A DNA stretch of 11,859 bases from Nitrospirota bacterium. Its GTDB lineage: Bacteria > Nitrospirota > Thermodesulfovibrionia > Thermodesulfovibrionales > JdFR-85. Numbering within the stretch: position 1 is the first letter of the stretch; each line of letters begins with the position of its first letter. Where the stretch lies: positions 1-11,859 of the forward strand of contig QIJG01000094.1 of assembly GCA_003232715.1 (NCBI GenBank), given 5' to 3'. The notes beneath the pieces are model-generated. The model had not been told where the DNA came from. It worked only from the letters and a program-made list of their open reading frames with translations, and did not search any database. Made by a program: the position numbers and the translations under genes. Below, in pieces: positions 1 through 7,417 of this stretch.

Positions 1-201
1 GCAACTTCCTCGGTAATAGCCCCTGTGTCGGGAACAGTAATTGAAGTGAATGAGGACCTTGAGGAGTCACCCGAGATAATTAACGAAGACCCCTATGGCA
101 AGGGCTGGATTGCTGTGGTTGAGTTAACTGATCCCTCTGAGCTTGATGACCTCCTTGACGGCGCTGATTATGAGAGATACATTGAAGAGGAGGCAAAATG
201 A
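1..201 (+). CDS. gcvH: Glycine cleavage system H protein, C-terminal part (5' end outside window)
   Basis: The H protein carries the lipoyl arm that shuttles the aminomethyl intermediate between the P, T and L proteins of the glycine cleavage complex in the cytoplasm. An open frame from base 1 gives 66 residues that match the C-terminal half of the family: APVSGTVIEVNEDL, then SPEIINEDPYGKGWI and a DYERYIEEE tail. The lipoylated lysine lies upstream of the window and cannot be checked. The stop overlaps the next start (ATGA), so gcvH is translationally coupled to a dihydrolipoamide dehydrogenase gene, which would supply the L protein. I am sure of the family; only the start is missing. Confidence 0.93.
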   Translation, partial: ATSSVIAPVSGTVIEVNEDLEESPEIINEDPYGKGWIAVVELTDPSELDDLLDGADYERYIEEEAK

Positions 202-1364
202 GGCTTTTAGTCATTGGAGCAGGCCCCGGAGGCTATGTTGCAGCCTTAAAGGCGGCTCAGCTTGGTGCAGAGGTTACGGTTGTGGAGGACACGGAGGTCG
301 GCGGCACCTGCCTGAACAGGGGATGCATACCTACAAAGGCGCTGGTGGCATCGGCCGAAGCAATACACAAGGCAAGGAATCTTAAAGACTTCGGGGTGGA
401 CGTATCGGGAGAAATTGTTCCCAATCTTTCCCGAATCATGGAGAGGAAAAACAAGGTTGTTTCAACCCAGGTGAAGGGCATACGGTCACTCTTTAAGAGT
501 TGGGGTGTAGCCCTGATAGAGGGAAAGGGGATGCTCCTTACACCGGGAAAAGTGGAGATACAGAAGAAGGACGGCTCTGTGGAGATTGTTGAAACAGACA
601 AGATTGTCATAGCTACGGGTTCAAAACCTGCCCGGATACCCATATTCCCTTTTGACGGAGAACACATCCTTTCAAGTGATGATGCACTGAACATAAAATC
701 CATACCAAAGAGTCTGATAATTGTGGGAGCCGGGGTTATCGGGTGTGAGTTCGCCTGTATATTCAGGGAGCTTGGCACTGAGGTCACGATGGTGGAGATG
801 ATGCCGGGGGCAATTTCCACTGAGGATCCTGAAATATCCAGGTTGCTGGAGAAAGAACTGAAGAAAAAAAAGATAAAACTCCTGACCGAAGTAAAGGTGG
901 AAAGGGTTGAGGGGCAGCATGACGGTATTCATGTCGGTCTTGCAGGCGGCAGGGAACTCGTGGCCGAAAAACTGCTTGTATCGATCGGGAGGTCTCTCAA
1001 TACTGAGGGCATAGGACTTGAAGCAATAGGCATCAAAAAGGGAAGCAGGGGAGAGATAGAGGTCAATGAGCATATGGAGACGAATATTGAGGGTATATAT
1101 GCCATAGGAGATGTCACCGGGGGAATCCTCCTTGCCCATGTGGCTTCAAAGGAAGGAATCATTGCGGCATATAATGCCTGCGGAATAGATAAGAAAATCG
1201 ACTACTCCGTAGTCCCCGCCGCTATATTTACATCACCGGAGATCGCCTCTGTCGGGCTCAGAGAAGACCAGGCATCGGAGAAGGGGATGGATTACATTAC
1301 AGGTCACTTTCAGTTCAGGGCACTTGGGAAGGCCCATGCGGTTTGTAAAGGTTATTGCAGATAA
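198..1364 (+). CDS. lpd: Dihydrolipoamide dehydrogenase, N-terminal 83% (frame breaks near 1341)
   Basis: FAD-dependent pyridine nucleotide-disulfide oxidoreductase that reoxidises dihydrolipoamide on lipoyl proteins, here probably GcvH, with NAD+ as acceptor. Visible motifs: FAD-binding GAGPGG at residues 7-12; redox disulfide GGTCLNRGCIPTK with Cys38 and Cys43; NAD-binding GAGVIG at 177-182; second FAD motif YAIGD at 301-305. The ATG overlaps the gcvH stop. The frame follows the family through FRALGKAHA (codon ending 1340), then reads eight unrelated residues (V-C-K-G-Y-C-R) to a stop at 1362-1364. The missing C-terminal dimerisation domain, with the catalytic His-Glu, continues in the +1-shifted frame. 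As written the product would be inactive, because the active site forms across the dimer from that domain. A sequencing or assembly error is an equally good explanation. Confidence 0.9.
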   Translation: MRLLVIGAGPGGYVAALKAAQLGAEVTVVEDTEVGGTCLNRGCIPTKALVASAEAIHKARNLKDFGVDVSGEIVPNLSRIMERKNKVVSTQVKGIRSLFKSWGVALIEGKGMLLTPGKVEIQKKDGSVEIVETDKIVIATGSKPARIPIFPFDGEHILSSDDALNIKSIPKSLIIVGAGVIGCEFACIFRELGTEVTMVEMMPGAISTEDPEISRLLEKELKKKKIKLLTEVKVERVEGQHDGIHVGLAGGRELVAEKLLVSIGRSLNTEGIGLEAIGIKKGSRGEIEVNEHMETNIEGIYAIGDVTGGILLAHVASKEGIIAAYNACGIDKKIDYSVVPAAIFTSPEIASVGLREDQASEKGMDYITGHFQFRALGKAHAVCKGYCR

Positions 1365-1569
1365 GGATACAGACAGACTGCTGGGAGTCCATATTATCGG
1401 GCCTCATGCCTCTGACCTTATCCATGAAGCAGCAGTTGCGATAAAGGCGGGGCTGAAGGTCAGGGATATTGCAGATACAATACATGCCCATCCTACCCTG
1501 TCAGAAGGGCTTATGGAGGCTGCTGAAGATGTCCATGGAGAAGCCATACATGTCCCCAAGCCTAAATAA
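1336..1569 (+). pseudogene. lpd: Dihydrolipoamide dehydrogenase, C-terminal fragment in shifted frame
   Basis: This frame carries the rest of the lpd protein: FVKVIADKDTDRLLGVHIIG (homologous part from 1342), then HASDLIHEAAVAI and the active-site segment HAHPTLSEG, with the catalytic His at 1489-1491 and Glu at 1504-1506. The ATG at 1336 has no ribosome binding site and sits where the two frames cross, so independent translation is unlikely. Relatives have about six residues between GKAHA and FVKV; here a single base separates them. That implies about 17 missing bases, which also accounts for the frame change. Joined with those residues restored, the protein would be about 462 residues, normal for the family. 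Confidence 0.82.
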
Positions 1570-1577
1570 GGTAGTGG

Positions 1578-2966
1578 GTGATGATAGAAGAGATTAAGTC
1601 ATCTGATTGGTTTGATGAGGTCAGGGAAAAAGAGAAGGTATTTTTTTCCGAGATTAACCTTCTTTTACGTGCCCTTGACAGGGCATTTAATCCGGAGAAC
1701 CTGCCGGTGAGTGAACAGAACTACGGTGCACGAAACTTTCTTCCCGAACTGACATCTGTAAGAGATGTTGTTTTAAGGGTGCTGGGAATCCTTGAGGTAA
1801 TTATCCCTGAAAGTAAAAAAAATGCCTTCTGGTTTCAAAAGTTTGCTGAACAGAAGTTCCTCTCCGATCGCAAAAGAGACCTTTTAAGGGAAAGCCTCAA
1901 TAAGCAGGACAAGCCCGAAAAATCCCTTTTCCTCCTTTATGATTCCTTTATTAATCTGAAGGTAATTATAAATGACCTCCTGAAAAGCAACACTGTTTCC
2001 TATACAGGATATAAGAACTTTGGAGACATACTCGGCAGAGAGATCAGAGAGAACCGTATATTCGACCCCTTCAGGAAGGGGGTTGATCATGAATTTGACA
2101 GTATTGATAATGCCCGGATTAAAGATATCGTTAAATCTCTTAAGGATAGAGGCTATAAAAGGGAGATATCCGGGGTCTTCATCTATCTTTTCAGGTTCCT
2201 CCGCTACCTGGGACATATTGAGCTATCCTCCTATCGTTCCATTTCCCTCAACTGTGCATTCCTGATACTCGTCCTCCTGAGGTCGGAGATCAGGAGTTTT
2301 GTGAGCTATCTCGACGACCTGATGGAAGATGTGGATGATAAGGGGCTGAGGGATGTCCTGCAATCAGTAGCCTTTCAGTTTTCCATGGAGTCAAAGAGGG
2401 TCTATGCACAGGAACTCAAGGATGTATTGCTGAGAAATGCTTCAAGTCAGGTGAGGGGCAGGATGGAAAACTGTCATGGAATATTCCGTAACTTAACCGA
2501 GCAATGTATAGTTCAACTTGCCCATCACTTTTCTCCTGATATCAGAGGGGAAGAGATATTTCCGAGTTTTGAGACAAGAGTTGAGCAATCCCTGAGGTTG
2601 AGGGATGATGTTTATATACTATGCAGGTTTTTTGAGATTTTCGAAGGTAGCGTTGAAGACGGCGTAAAGAGAAAAAAGATCCTTGAATCACTGAGGGATT
2701 ATATGCTCTATTTTGAGAGCCTCAGCTTCAGACTCTTGAGATATGATGACTACGAGGAATTTCATAGATTCTTTAATGAGTTTATGTCGATAACCCCGGA
2801 TGTGTTTGATGATTACGGAGCCCACAAGATGTTTGAGAAGGCTCACAAGTTCAGGGTATATCTTGAAACGACCCTGAGGCTTATATCCCAGAGGTCTGAG
2901 TTGCGGGATAAACCCGTTAACGAGGATAAGGTGCGGAAGGTAATGCAGCAGTATCTGCCTGATTGA
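1578..2966 (+). CDS. Uncharacterised 462-residue protein downstream of lpd
   Basis: I do not recognise this protein. It starts 8 bases after the lpd stop, so it probably shares the gcvH-lpd transcript. GTG at 1578 and ATG at 1581 are both possible starts, and the upstream GGTAGTGGG is only a weak ribosome binding site. The sequence is rich in Arg, Glu, Leu and Phe, reads as almost entirely alpha-helical, and has no signal peptide. The one hydrophobic stretch, around CAFLILVLL near residue 227, is short and followed directly by charged residues, so a buried helix is likelier than a membrane span. I see no Walker, zinc, HTH or catalytic motif. Composition and frame continuity support a real gene. 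A tie to lipoyl or glycine metabolism is suggested by position only. Confidence 0.85.
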   Translation: MMIEEIKSSDWFDEVREKEKVFFSEINLLLRALDRAFNPENLPVSEQNYGARNFLPELTSVRDVVLRVLGILEVIIPESKKNAFWFQKFAEQKFLSDRKRDLLRESLNKQDKPEKSLFLLYDSFINLKVIINDLLKSNTVSYTGYKNFGDILGREIRENRIFDPFRKGVDHEFDSIDNARIKDIVKSLKDRGYKREISGVFIYLFRFLRYLGHIELSSYRSISLNCAFLILVLLRSEIRSFVSYLDDLMEDVDDKGLRDVLQSVAFQFSMESKRVYAQELKDVLLRNASSQVRGRMENCHGIFRNLTEQCIVQLAHHFSPDIRGEEIFPSFETRVEQSLRLRDDVYILCRFFEIFEGSVEDGVKRKKILESLRDYMLYFESLSFRLLRYDDYEEFHRFFNEFMSITPDVFDDYGAHKMFEKAHKFRVYLETTLRLISQRSELRDKPVNEDKVRKVMQQYLPD

Positions 2967-3003
2967 GGTCTTTGACCTGGAGTTGTGGGATGATGCCGTG
3001 ATA

Positions 3004-3022
3004 TCTCACCGCTCCGGTGAGA
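3004..3022. terminator. Perfect 8-bp hairpin after the gcvH-lpd operon
   Basis: TCTCACCG and CGGTGAGA form a perfect 8-bp stem with a 3-base loop, 37 bases after the stop of the 462-residue gene. Neither strand has a run of T after it, so it is not a classical intrinsic terminator. It could be a transcript-stabilising 3' hairpin or part of a Rho-dependent end. It lies between convergent genes. Confidence 0.4.
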
Positions 3023-3077
3023 CAGAGGACACAACAATTGCAGACCTTGCAGTTGGGTGTAATAAGGGTTTTATACG

Positions 3078-3407
3078 TCAGGCAGTTCCGGAGGTGCTGT
3101 TTTTATTTTTTATCGTGAGCATTACGTCTTCAATCATAAGCTTGTTTGTCTCTTCTATCTGTTTTACTGTTATTTTAAGTCTATGAGCAACCTGTTCAAA
3201 GTCCATGCCCTGATTATAGTGAAGCTCGGCTATTACTATCTTTAAGACATCGTCAGCGATAACCCGCTTCAGTTCCTTATCCACAATGTTAATGGCACTG
3301 CATGCCTCATTCAGGGATTGGCCGCCCTGAAGCCTTTTTACCAGTTTGCCGATCTCTATATCATATATCTTTTCTTCATCTTCTGAAAAATCCTTGTAAT
3401 CCGGCAT
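3078..3407 (-). CDS. Small uncharacterised protein with HTH-like helices
   Basis: Function not recognised. The protein is 109 residues from the ATG at 3407, or 116 from an in-frame ATG at 3428. I prefer 3407 because AAAGGA lies 7 bases before it, while the 3428 ATG has no Shine-Dalgarno. The sequence is charged, soluble and helical, with no cysteine cluster or membrane segment. Two stretches have the rhythm of helix-turn-helix units: SLNEACSAINIVDKELKRVI, and DFEQVAHRLKITVKQIEE near the C-terminus, so DNA binding is possible but unproven. It is convergent with the lpd operon and divergent from the MOSC gene, and shares a 137-base promoter region with the latter. Confidence 0.72.
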   Translation of the reverse strand: MPDYKDFSEDEEKIYDIEIGKLVKRLQGGQSLNEACSAINIVDKELKRVIADDVLKIVIAELHYNQGMDFEQVAHRLKITVKQIEETNKLMIEDVMLTIKNKNSTSGTA

Positions 3408-3455
3408 CTCGATATCCTTTCCATTCATTTATCAACAAACACTCAACACTCAACT

Positions 3456-3485
3456 ATTTTAACATATCTTCAGCCCCCTTGTCTC
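3456..3485 (-). promoter_or_regulatory. Possible sigma-70 promoter for the small - strand gene
   Basis: Read on the - strand: a -35-like GAGACA (complement of 3480-3485), an 18-base spacer and a -10 TAAAAT (complement of 3456-3461), about 45 bases before the preferred start. The -35 matches only 4 of 6 bases, so this is a candidate only. The leader that follows contains GTTGAGT twice in tandem. Confidence 0.33.
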
Positions 3486-3508
3486 CTGTGGAAATGCTAT
3501 GTTATCCT
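3479..3508 (+). promoter_or_regulatory. Possible sigma-70 promoter for the MOSC gene
   Basis: TTGTCT at 3479-3484, an 18-base spacer and TATCCT at 3503-3508, upstream of the MOSC start at 3566. The -35 overlaps the -35 of the candidate promoter on the other strand, so the two would compete. The matches are modest. Confidence 0.28.
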
Positions 3509-3565
3509 TAAACATGACTGCTGTACTGAATGAGTTGGGCTGTCCGTCCGGGGTAAGGCATTAAA

Positions 3566-4006
3566 ATGAACGGCAAAGTTGCAGCAATAAATATAAGCAA
3601 ACACAAGGGTGTCAGAAAAGAGACAGTTGAAGAGGTTTTTATTAAAGAAGCCTTTGGAATAGAAGGAGATGCCCACGCCTCCTCCGGGTGGCACAGGCAG
3701 GTAAGCCTTCTTGCCATGGAGAGTATAATAAAGATGAAGGAGTCAGGGGTCGATGTGGGTCCCGGTGATTTTGCCGAAAATATAACAACAGAGGGAATAG
3801 ACCTCAAAAAACTGTCCCTCAGCACCAGGATAGATGTCGGGGGTTCTGTCGAGCTTGAAGTAACGCAGATAGGAAAGACCTGTCATAGCCGGTGTGCCAT
3901 TTATTATCAGGCTGGTTGTTGTGTCATGCCGGAAGAGGGAATCTTTGCAAAGGTAATAAAGGGCGGGAAAATAAGGATTGGCGATAGCGTTTTGATTGAT
4001 GATTGA
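3566..4006 (+). CDS. MOSC-domain protein
   Basis: MOSC domains occur at the C-terminus of molybdenum-cofactor sulfurases and in small stand-alone proteins such as YiiM-type; they bind the cofactor or handle its sulfur in the cytoplasm. The 146-residue protein is a single domain of the usual stand-alone size. Visible features: GIEGDAHA at 31-38, RQVSLL at 44-49, GDFAENIT at 67-74, and the conserved cysteine segment GKTCHSRC (Cys106, Cys110) followed by Cys118-Cys119. GKIRIGDSV closes the fold. The ATG at 3566 is preceded by GGGGTAAGG. The next gene encodes a MogA/MoaB protein; this pairing, sometimes a fusion in other bacteria, supports a role in molybdenum or tungsten cofactor maturation. The exact reaction is unknown. 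Confidence 0.9.
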   Translation: MNGKVAAINISKHKGVRKETVEEVFIKEAFGIEGDAHASSGWHRQVSLLAMESIIKMKESGVDVGPGDFAENITTEGIDLKKLSLSTRIDVGGSVELEVTQIGKTCHSRCAIYYQAGCCVMPEEGIFAKVIKGGKIRIGDSVLIDD

Positions 4007-4022
4007 TGAGCGAGAACCAAAA

Positions 4023-4058
4023 AAGGAATTGTAGTGGCGAGGTTACCTCGCCTTCCTT
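4023..4058. repeat. Hairpin between the MOSC and mogA genes, possible dispersed repeat
   Basis: GGCGAGG-TTA-CCTCGCC at 4036-4052 is a perfect 7-bp stem. It is extended by AAGGAA (4023-4028) pairing with TTCCTT (4053-4058), with a 7-base bulge on the left arm. It sits in the 86-base gap before mogA. A T-rich but interrupted stretch follows, so it may weaken readthrough. The compact GC-rich palindrome in a spacer also looks like a REP-type dispersed element; copy number cannot be judged here. Confidence 0.6.
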
Positions 4059-4092
4059 GTTGATTTTCACCATAAATTACCAAGGAGTTTGA

Positions 4093-4575
4093 ATGTTCAG
4101 GGCGGCAATACTGACACTTAGTGATAAGGGTTCAAGGGGTGAGAGGGTGGATGAAAGTGGCAGGATTCTGCGCGAAATACTTGAGCAGGCCCGGATAGAG
4201 GTGGTTCAATATGAGGTCATTGCTGATGACAGGGATATTTTGAAAGACAGGTTAATCAACCTCTCGGAGAGGGTTGACCTTATTGTTACAAATGGTGGTA
4301 CCGGTCTCAGTCCCAGGGATATTACCCCTGATGTAACTCTTGAGATAATAGACCGTGAAGTGCCCGGCATTGCAGAGGCGATGAGATTTGAGGGTTTGAA
4401 GAAGACGACAAGGTCCATGCTCTCAAGGGCGGTAGCAGGCACAAGGGGTGAATGTCTCATTATAAACCTCCCCGGCAGTCCCAGGGCTGTAAGAGAGGGG
4501 ATCGGGGCTGTCCTTGACGTGATTCCACATGCAATCGAGAAGTTAAAAGGTTCAGAGAAGGAGTGTGCGGGATGA
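4093..4575 (+). CDS. mogA: MogA/MoaB-family molybdenum cofactor protein
   Basis: This family binds molybdopterin and, in MogA and its homologues, adenylates it before metal insertion in the cytoplasm. The 160-residue protein is one MoCF_biosynth domain. Key segments: AAILTLSDKGSRGERVDESG at the N-terminus; the TNGGTG loop at 66-71 followed by SPRDITPDVT; the ERxVPG-like DREVPGIAEAMR at 87-98; and LPGSP at 126-130. AAGGAG lies 5 bases before the ATG. The stop overlaps the preferred start of the CcdA gene (ATGA), so the two are coupled. MogA and MoaB are hard to tell apart by eye; the SDKGSRGERVDESG pattern and the MOSC neighbour fit cofactor adenylation. The family is certain, the symbol less so. 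Confidence 0.88.
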   Translation: MFRAAILTLSDKGSRGERVDESGRILREILEQARIEVVQYEVIADDRDILKDRLINLSERVDLIVTNGGTGLSPRDITPDVTLEIIDREVPGIAEAMRFEGLKKTTRSMLSRAVAGTRGECLIINLPGSPRAVREGIGAVLDVIPHAIEKLKGSEKECAG

Positions 4576-5297
4576 AGACCGATATTTCCTATTCGCTTGC
4601 CTTTTTTGCAGGCGTTCTCTCTTTTGTATCACCCTGTGTCTTACCTCTAGTGCCTTCATATGTGTCATTCATAACAGGTATCTCTTTTGAGGACCTGACC
4701 AACAGGACGGACAGGGCTCGCATTCGTTTTCTCACAATGACGAATTCCCTTGCCTTTATCCTCGGATTTTCCTTTGTCTTCATCCTGCTCGGGGCGTCTT
4801 CATCTGCAGTCGGACATATTCTCTTCCAGTATCAGGACGGAATAAGGATAGTCGGAGGTATCATTGTAATTATCTTCGGTCTCTTTATTGCCGGTTTTTT
4901 AAAGCTTGATTTTCTTATGAGAGAAAGAAAATTCCATTTAAGCGGAAAACCCGCCGGATATATTGGAACATTTGTTTTAGGAATGGCCTTTGTGGCAGGC
5001 TGGACTCCCTGCATAGGGCCCATACTTGGGAGCATACTCCTATATGCGAGTGCCAAGGGTTCAGCTATCTATGGACTCAAACTCCTGTCGGTCTATTCCC
5101 TCGGGCTTGCTGTTCCCTTCTTTCTCTCTGCCCTTGCATTGAATACCTTTTTGAGTTATTCGAAATGGCTTCTGAGATATATGAGGGTTATTATGATTAT
5201 AAGCGGGTTGCTCCTTATAGTTTTTGGAATCCTGCTTCTTTCCAACAGGGTAAGGGGCCTGGCCGGGTTCGTGCCGGACTTTGGTCTTTCGCTTTAA
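4572..5297 (+). CDS. ccdA: CcdA-type cytochrome c biogenesis / thiol-disulfide membrane protein
   Basis: CcdA passes reducing equivalents from cytoplasmic thioredoxin across the inner membrane to extracytoplasmic thiol proteins, for example those preparing apocytochrome c. The protein has 241 residues from the ATG at 4572, the usual size for the six-helix form. I chose this ATG because AAGGAG lies 8 bases before it; an in-frame GTG at 4563 falls inside that site. The two redox cysteines are in place: FVSPCVLPLVPSYVSF (Cys22) in helix 1 and AGWTPCIGPILGSI (Cys147) in helix 4. Hydrophobic segments run through to the C-terminus. It overlaps mogA by 4 bases. No thioredoxin-like partner or cytochrome gene is visible in the window. 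Confidence 0.92.
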   Translation: MKTDISYSLAFFAGVLSFVSPCVLPLVPSYVSFITGISFEDLTNRTDRARIRFLTMTNSLAFILGFSFVFILLGASSSAVGHILFQYQDGIRIVGGIIVIIFGLFIAGFLKLDFLMRERKFHLSGKPAGYIGTFVLGMAFVAGWTPCIGPILGSILLYASAKGSAIYGLKLLSVYSLGLAVPFFLSALALNTFLSYSKWLLRYMRVIMIISGLLLIVFGILLLSNRVRGLAGFVPDFGLSL

Positions 5298-5324
5298 GCC
5301 GGCCAGCCTGTTCAGCTTGCCGGC
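5298..5324. terminator. Hairpin shared by two convergent gene ends
   Basis: GCCGGC at 5298-5303 pairs with GCCGGC at 5319-5324. After one mismatch the stem continues as AGC/GCT around a 7-base loop. It begins directly after the ccdA stop and reaches into the last codons of the - strand PP-loop gene. A T6 tract follows on the + strand only about 10 bases later, so intrinsic termination of the ccdA transcript is possible but not textbook. Confidence 0.45.
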
Positions 5325-6400
5325 ATCTCAGCCTTTTTTCTCTTGCTATCTACAATCCTGCACCCCTCAATCAGGTCATTTGTGGCCGGAATGCACCTCA
5401 ATTTGTATGAAATCCCTTCCATGATCGACACGCTTACTTCCACAAGGGAGAGATGTTTTGCATCAGAGTACCTTGCTGTTAATGATGCAGCGGTCACAAT
5501 GTCATCATCAGATGCCCTACCGGTAATAATGGTTGTCGGACTTCCTGTGTCCTCCACACTCATCAGGGTATCCCCTGATGAAGCGAGAGCGATGATTCTT
5601 TCGTTTTCCGCTTCGTTACGGCCGACTATGATTTTGCATTCAGGGGATGTCCTGAAATGTCTGCCCACTCTGAGGAGATGTAACTCCTTGAGTTCAGGCA
5701 CGGTGTTGTATTTGAGGAGGTCCCTGAGTCTGCAGGCATAGCCCGGTTCAGTCAGGAGACACCCTCCTGCCGGTGCGGGATAGTTTGTAAGTCCAAGATC
5801 GGCTGCAAGGGTCATCTGTGGCCTGCGGGTCCTTCCTTTAAAGTCGTGGAGACCTTCTCTGTCTACAAGTCCTTTCAGCTCTGCCATGGTTGAAGGGAGC
5901 AACTTTGCGCTCAGGGGTCTCAGTACAAGGCCCTCCACCCCTGCCTCTCTGTCCACGAGTGGAAAACATGCCTTTCTCTGGCTCATGGGCCTCTGGCCAA
6001 GGACTTCTCCGGTAACAAGAAAGTCGGCACCGATGAGGTCCATAAATACCTTTGCCTCTCTTAACATCAATATCCTGCAATCAATACATGGGTTCATATT
6101 CCTGCCATGTCCGAACCCCGGGTTCTTCACTATTTCAATGAATTTATCGGCAAGGTGAGATAGCTTGACCTTGAACCCGAACTCTTTTGCCGCAGGCATG
6201 GGATCATGGGAACAGGACGAGCTGTCCGTTATATCGCAGCCGAAGTGTGTCAGAAAGGTAATGGCAGTTACGTCAATCTCCTGTCTCAGGAGGACGAGGA
6301 TGGCGAGTGTGCTGTCAAGCCCTCCTGAAAGCAGTGCAACGGCCTTTGCCTTCCTGATTTTAGATATATTAAACCCTCTTTCTTCTCTGTTTAACTCCAT
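5312..6400 (-). CDS. PP-loop ATPase, tRNA-thiolation-like (MnmA/ThiI-like)
   Basis: A probable adenylating sulfur-transfer enzyme acting on tRNA. The 362-residue protein has the PP-loop SGGLDS at 25-30, which binds ATP and adenylates the substrate, and NPCIDCR at 103-109, a Cys-x2-Cys like the catalytic or cluster-binding cysteines of thiolases. TGEVLGQRPMSQ follows, and PAGGCLL carries a third cysteine at 214. The C-terminal third is reminiscent of the NFACT/DUF814-type RNA-binding region, but I hold that loosely. It resembles MnmA and ThiI without being a clean match to either; there is no THUMP or rhodanese domain. The start has only a weak ribosome binding site. It lies 23 bases after rfaE1, so both probably share one transcript. 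The exact tRNA position modified cannot be inferred. Confidence 0.85.
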   Translation of the reverse strand: MELNREERGFNISKIRKAKAVALLSGGLDSTLAILVLLRQEIDVTAITFLTHFGCDITDSSSCSHDPMPAAKEFGFKVKLSHLADKFIEIVKNPGFGHGRNMNPCIDCRILMLREAKVFMDLIGADFLVTGEVLGQRPMSQRKACFPLVDREAGVEGLVLRPLSAKLLPSTMAELKGLVDREGLHDFKGRTRRPQMTLAADLGLTNYPAPAGGCLLTEPGYACRLRDLLKYNTVPELKELHLLRVGRHFRTSPECKIIVGRNEAENERIIALASSGDTLMSVEDTGSPTTIITGRASDDDIVTAASLTARYSDAKHLSLVEVSVSIMEGISYKLRCIPATNDLIEGCRIVDSKRKKAEMPAS

Positions 6401-6423
6401 TTGTCCATGAACCTGCTTTCCAG

Positions 6424-7395
6424 TCAGACCTCATCCTTTATTGATTGCATTATCTGCTCCGGAGTTGCAGTTGCAGTACCCACCTGACCTACAACTATGC
6501 CGGCGGCATGGTTTGAAATTATAGCTGCGGCTCTCAGGTCGGCTCCTGAGACATGTGCAAGGGTGATTGCGGCAATTACTGTATCGCCTGCCCCGGTAAC
6601 GTCAAATGCCCCCTTTGCAGCAGTGGGGATATGGCTTATTGCAGAACCTTTCTCAAAGAGGGTCATTCCATTCTCTCCACGTGTAATCAGGACCGAGTCA
6701 CACCTTAATTCCCTGAGAAGGGTTTTCCCGGCCTTCTGAAGGGATTTTTCGTCCTTTATCTCTATCCCCGTTCCTTCCGAGGCCTCTTTTGTATTCGGAG
6801 TGATAAGAGAAACACCCTTATAATAACTGAAATGGCCAACCTTCGGGTCGACCGACACAAAGGTGCCTTTCTTTTTGAATTCCTTTGCAATAAAGCGCAT
6901 CATTTTTTCAGATATAACCCCTTTCCTGTAATCAGAGATTATAAGTGCATCCCATTTGTTCCTGTCGGAAGAGAGAAAGTCTTTTATCTTTTTAAAAAGC
7001 CTTTCGTCCAGCCTCCTCCTGTCCTCCTTGTCAAACCTCACCACCTGTTGGCTGTGTGCAATAACGCGTGTCTTGATGGTTGTCGGCCTTTTTCCGCTGA
7101 AGAGGCCGGAGGTATCAATCCCGCGGTCGCTGAGCAGGGAGTGGAGGACCTCTCCTGATACGTCATCGCCCCTTATTCCAACGACTGTTGCCTTTCCACC
7201 AAGGGCCACTATATTGGCAGCAACATTTGCAGCACCTCCGAGTGTGTAATTCTCATCCTTTACATCAATCACCGGAACAGGTGCCTCCGGGGAGATTCTC
7301 TCAACGAGTCCCCAGATGTAGTGGTCAAGGATAATGTCGCCAACAACCAGGATCTTTTTCTTTCTGAAGTTTTTAAAAATACCGGGATATCTCAT
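6424..7395 (-). CDS. rfaE1: D-glycero-beta-D-manno-heptose-7-phosphate kinase
   Basis: This kinase phosphorylates heptose 7-phosphate at C1, an early step of ADP-heptose synthesis for the LPS inner core in the cytoplasm. The 323-residue protein covers the ribokinase-like domain only: VVGDIILDHYIWG at 17-29, ISPEAPVPV at 34-42, GGAANVAANI at 53-62, and the anion-hole and catalytic-base motif DVTGAGD at 265-271. The adenylyltransferase half found in fused HldE is absent, so that step must be encoded elsewhere. The ATG at 7395 lacks a clear Shine-Dalgarno, and a promoter candidate lies just upstream, giving a short leader. The presence of this gene is the main sign of an outer membrane. Confidence 0.93.
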   Translation of the reverse strand: MRYPGIFKNFRKKKILVVGDIILDHYIWGLVERISPEAPVPVIDVKDENYTLGGAANVAANIVALGGKATVVGIRGDDVSGEVLHSLLSDRGIDTSGLFSGKRPTTIKTRVIAHSQQVVRFDKEDRRRLDERLFKKIKDFLSSDRNKWDALIISDYRKGVISEKMMRFIAKEFKKKGTFVSVDPKVGHFSYYKGVSLITPNTKEASEGTGIEIKDEKSLQKAGKTLLRELRCDSVLITRGENGMTLFEKGSAISHIPTAAKGAFDVTGAGDTVIAAITLAHVSGADLRAAAIISNHAAGIVVGQVGTATATPEQIMQSIKDEV

Positions 7396-7417
7396 AATGT
7401 AGATCTGATGATGTATA

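Noticed and set aside
257..820. Long open frame on the - strand inside lpd, and similar antisense frames elsewhere
   Set aside because: They mirror the codon structure of the real genes, lack ribosome binding sites and resemble no family.
198..1364. Programmed ribosomal frameshift in lpd
   Set aside because: No slippery run exists at 1335-1345, and family residues are missing at the junction, which a frameshift would not restore.
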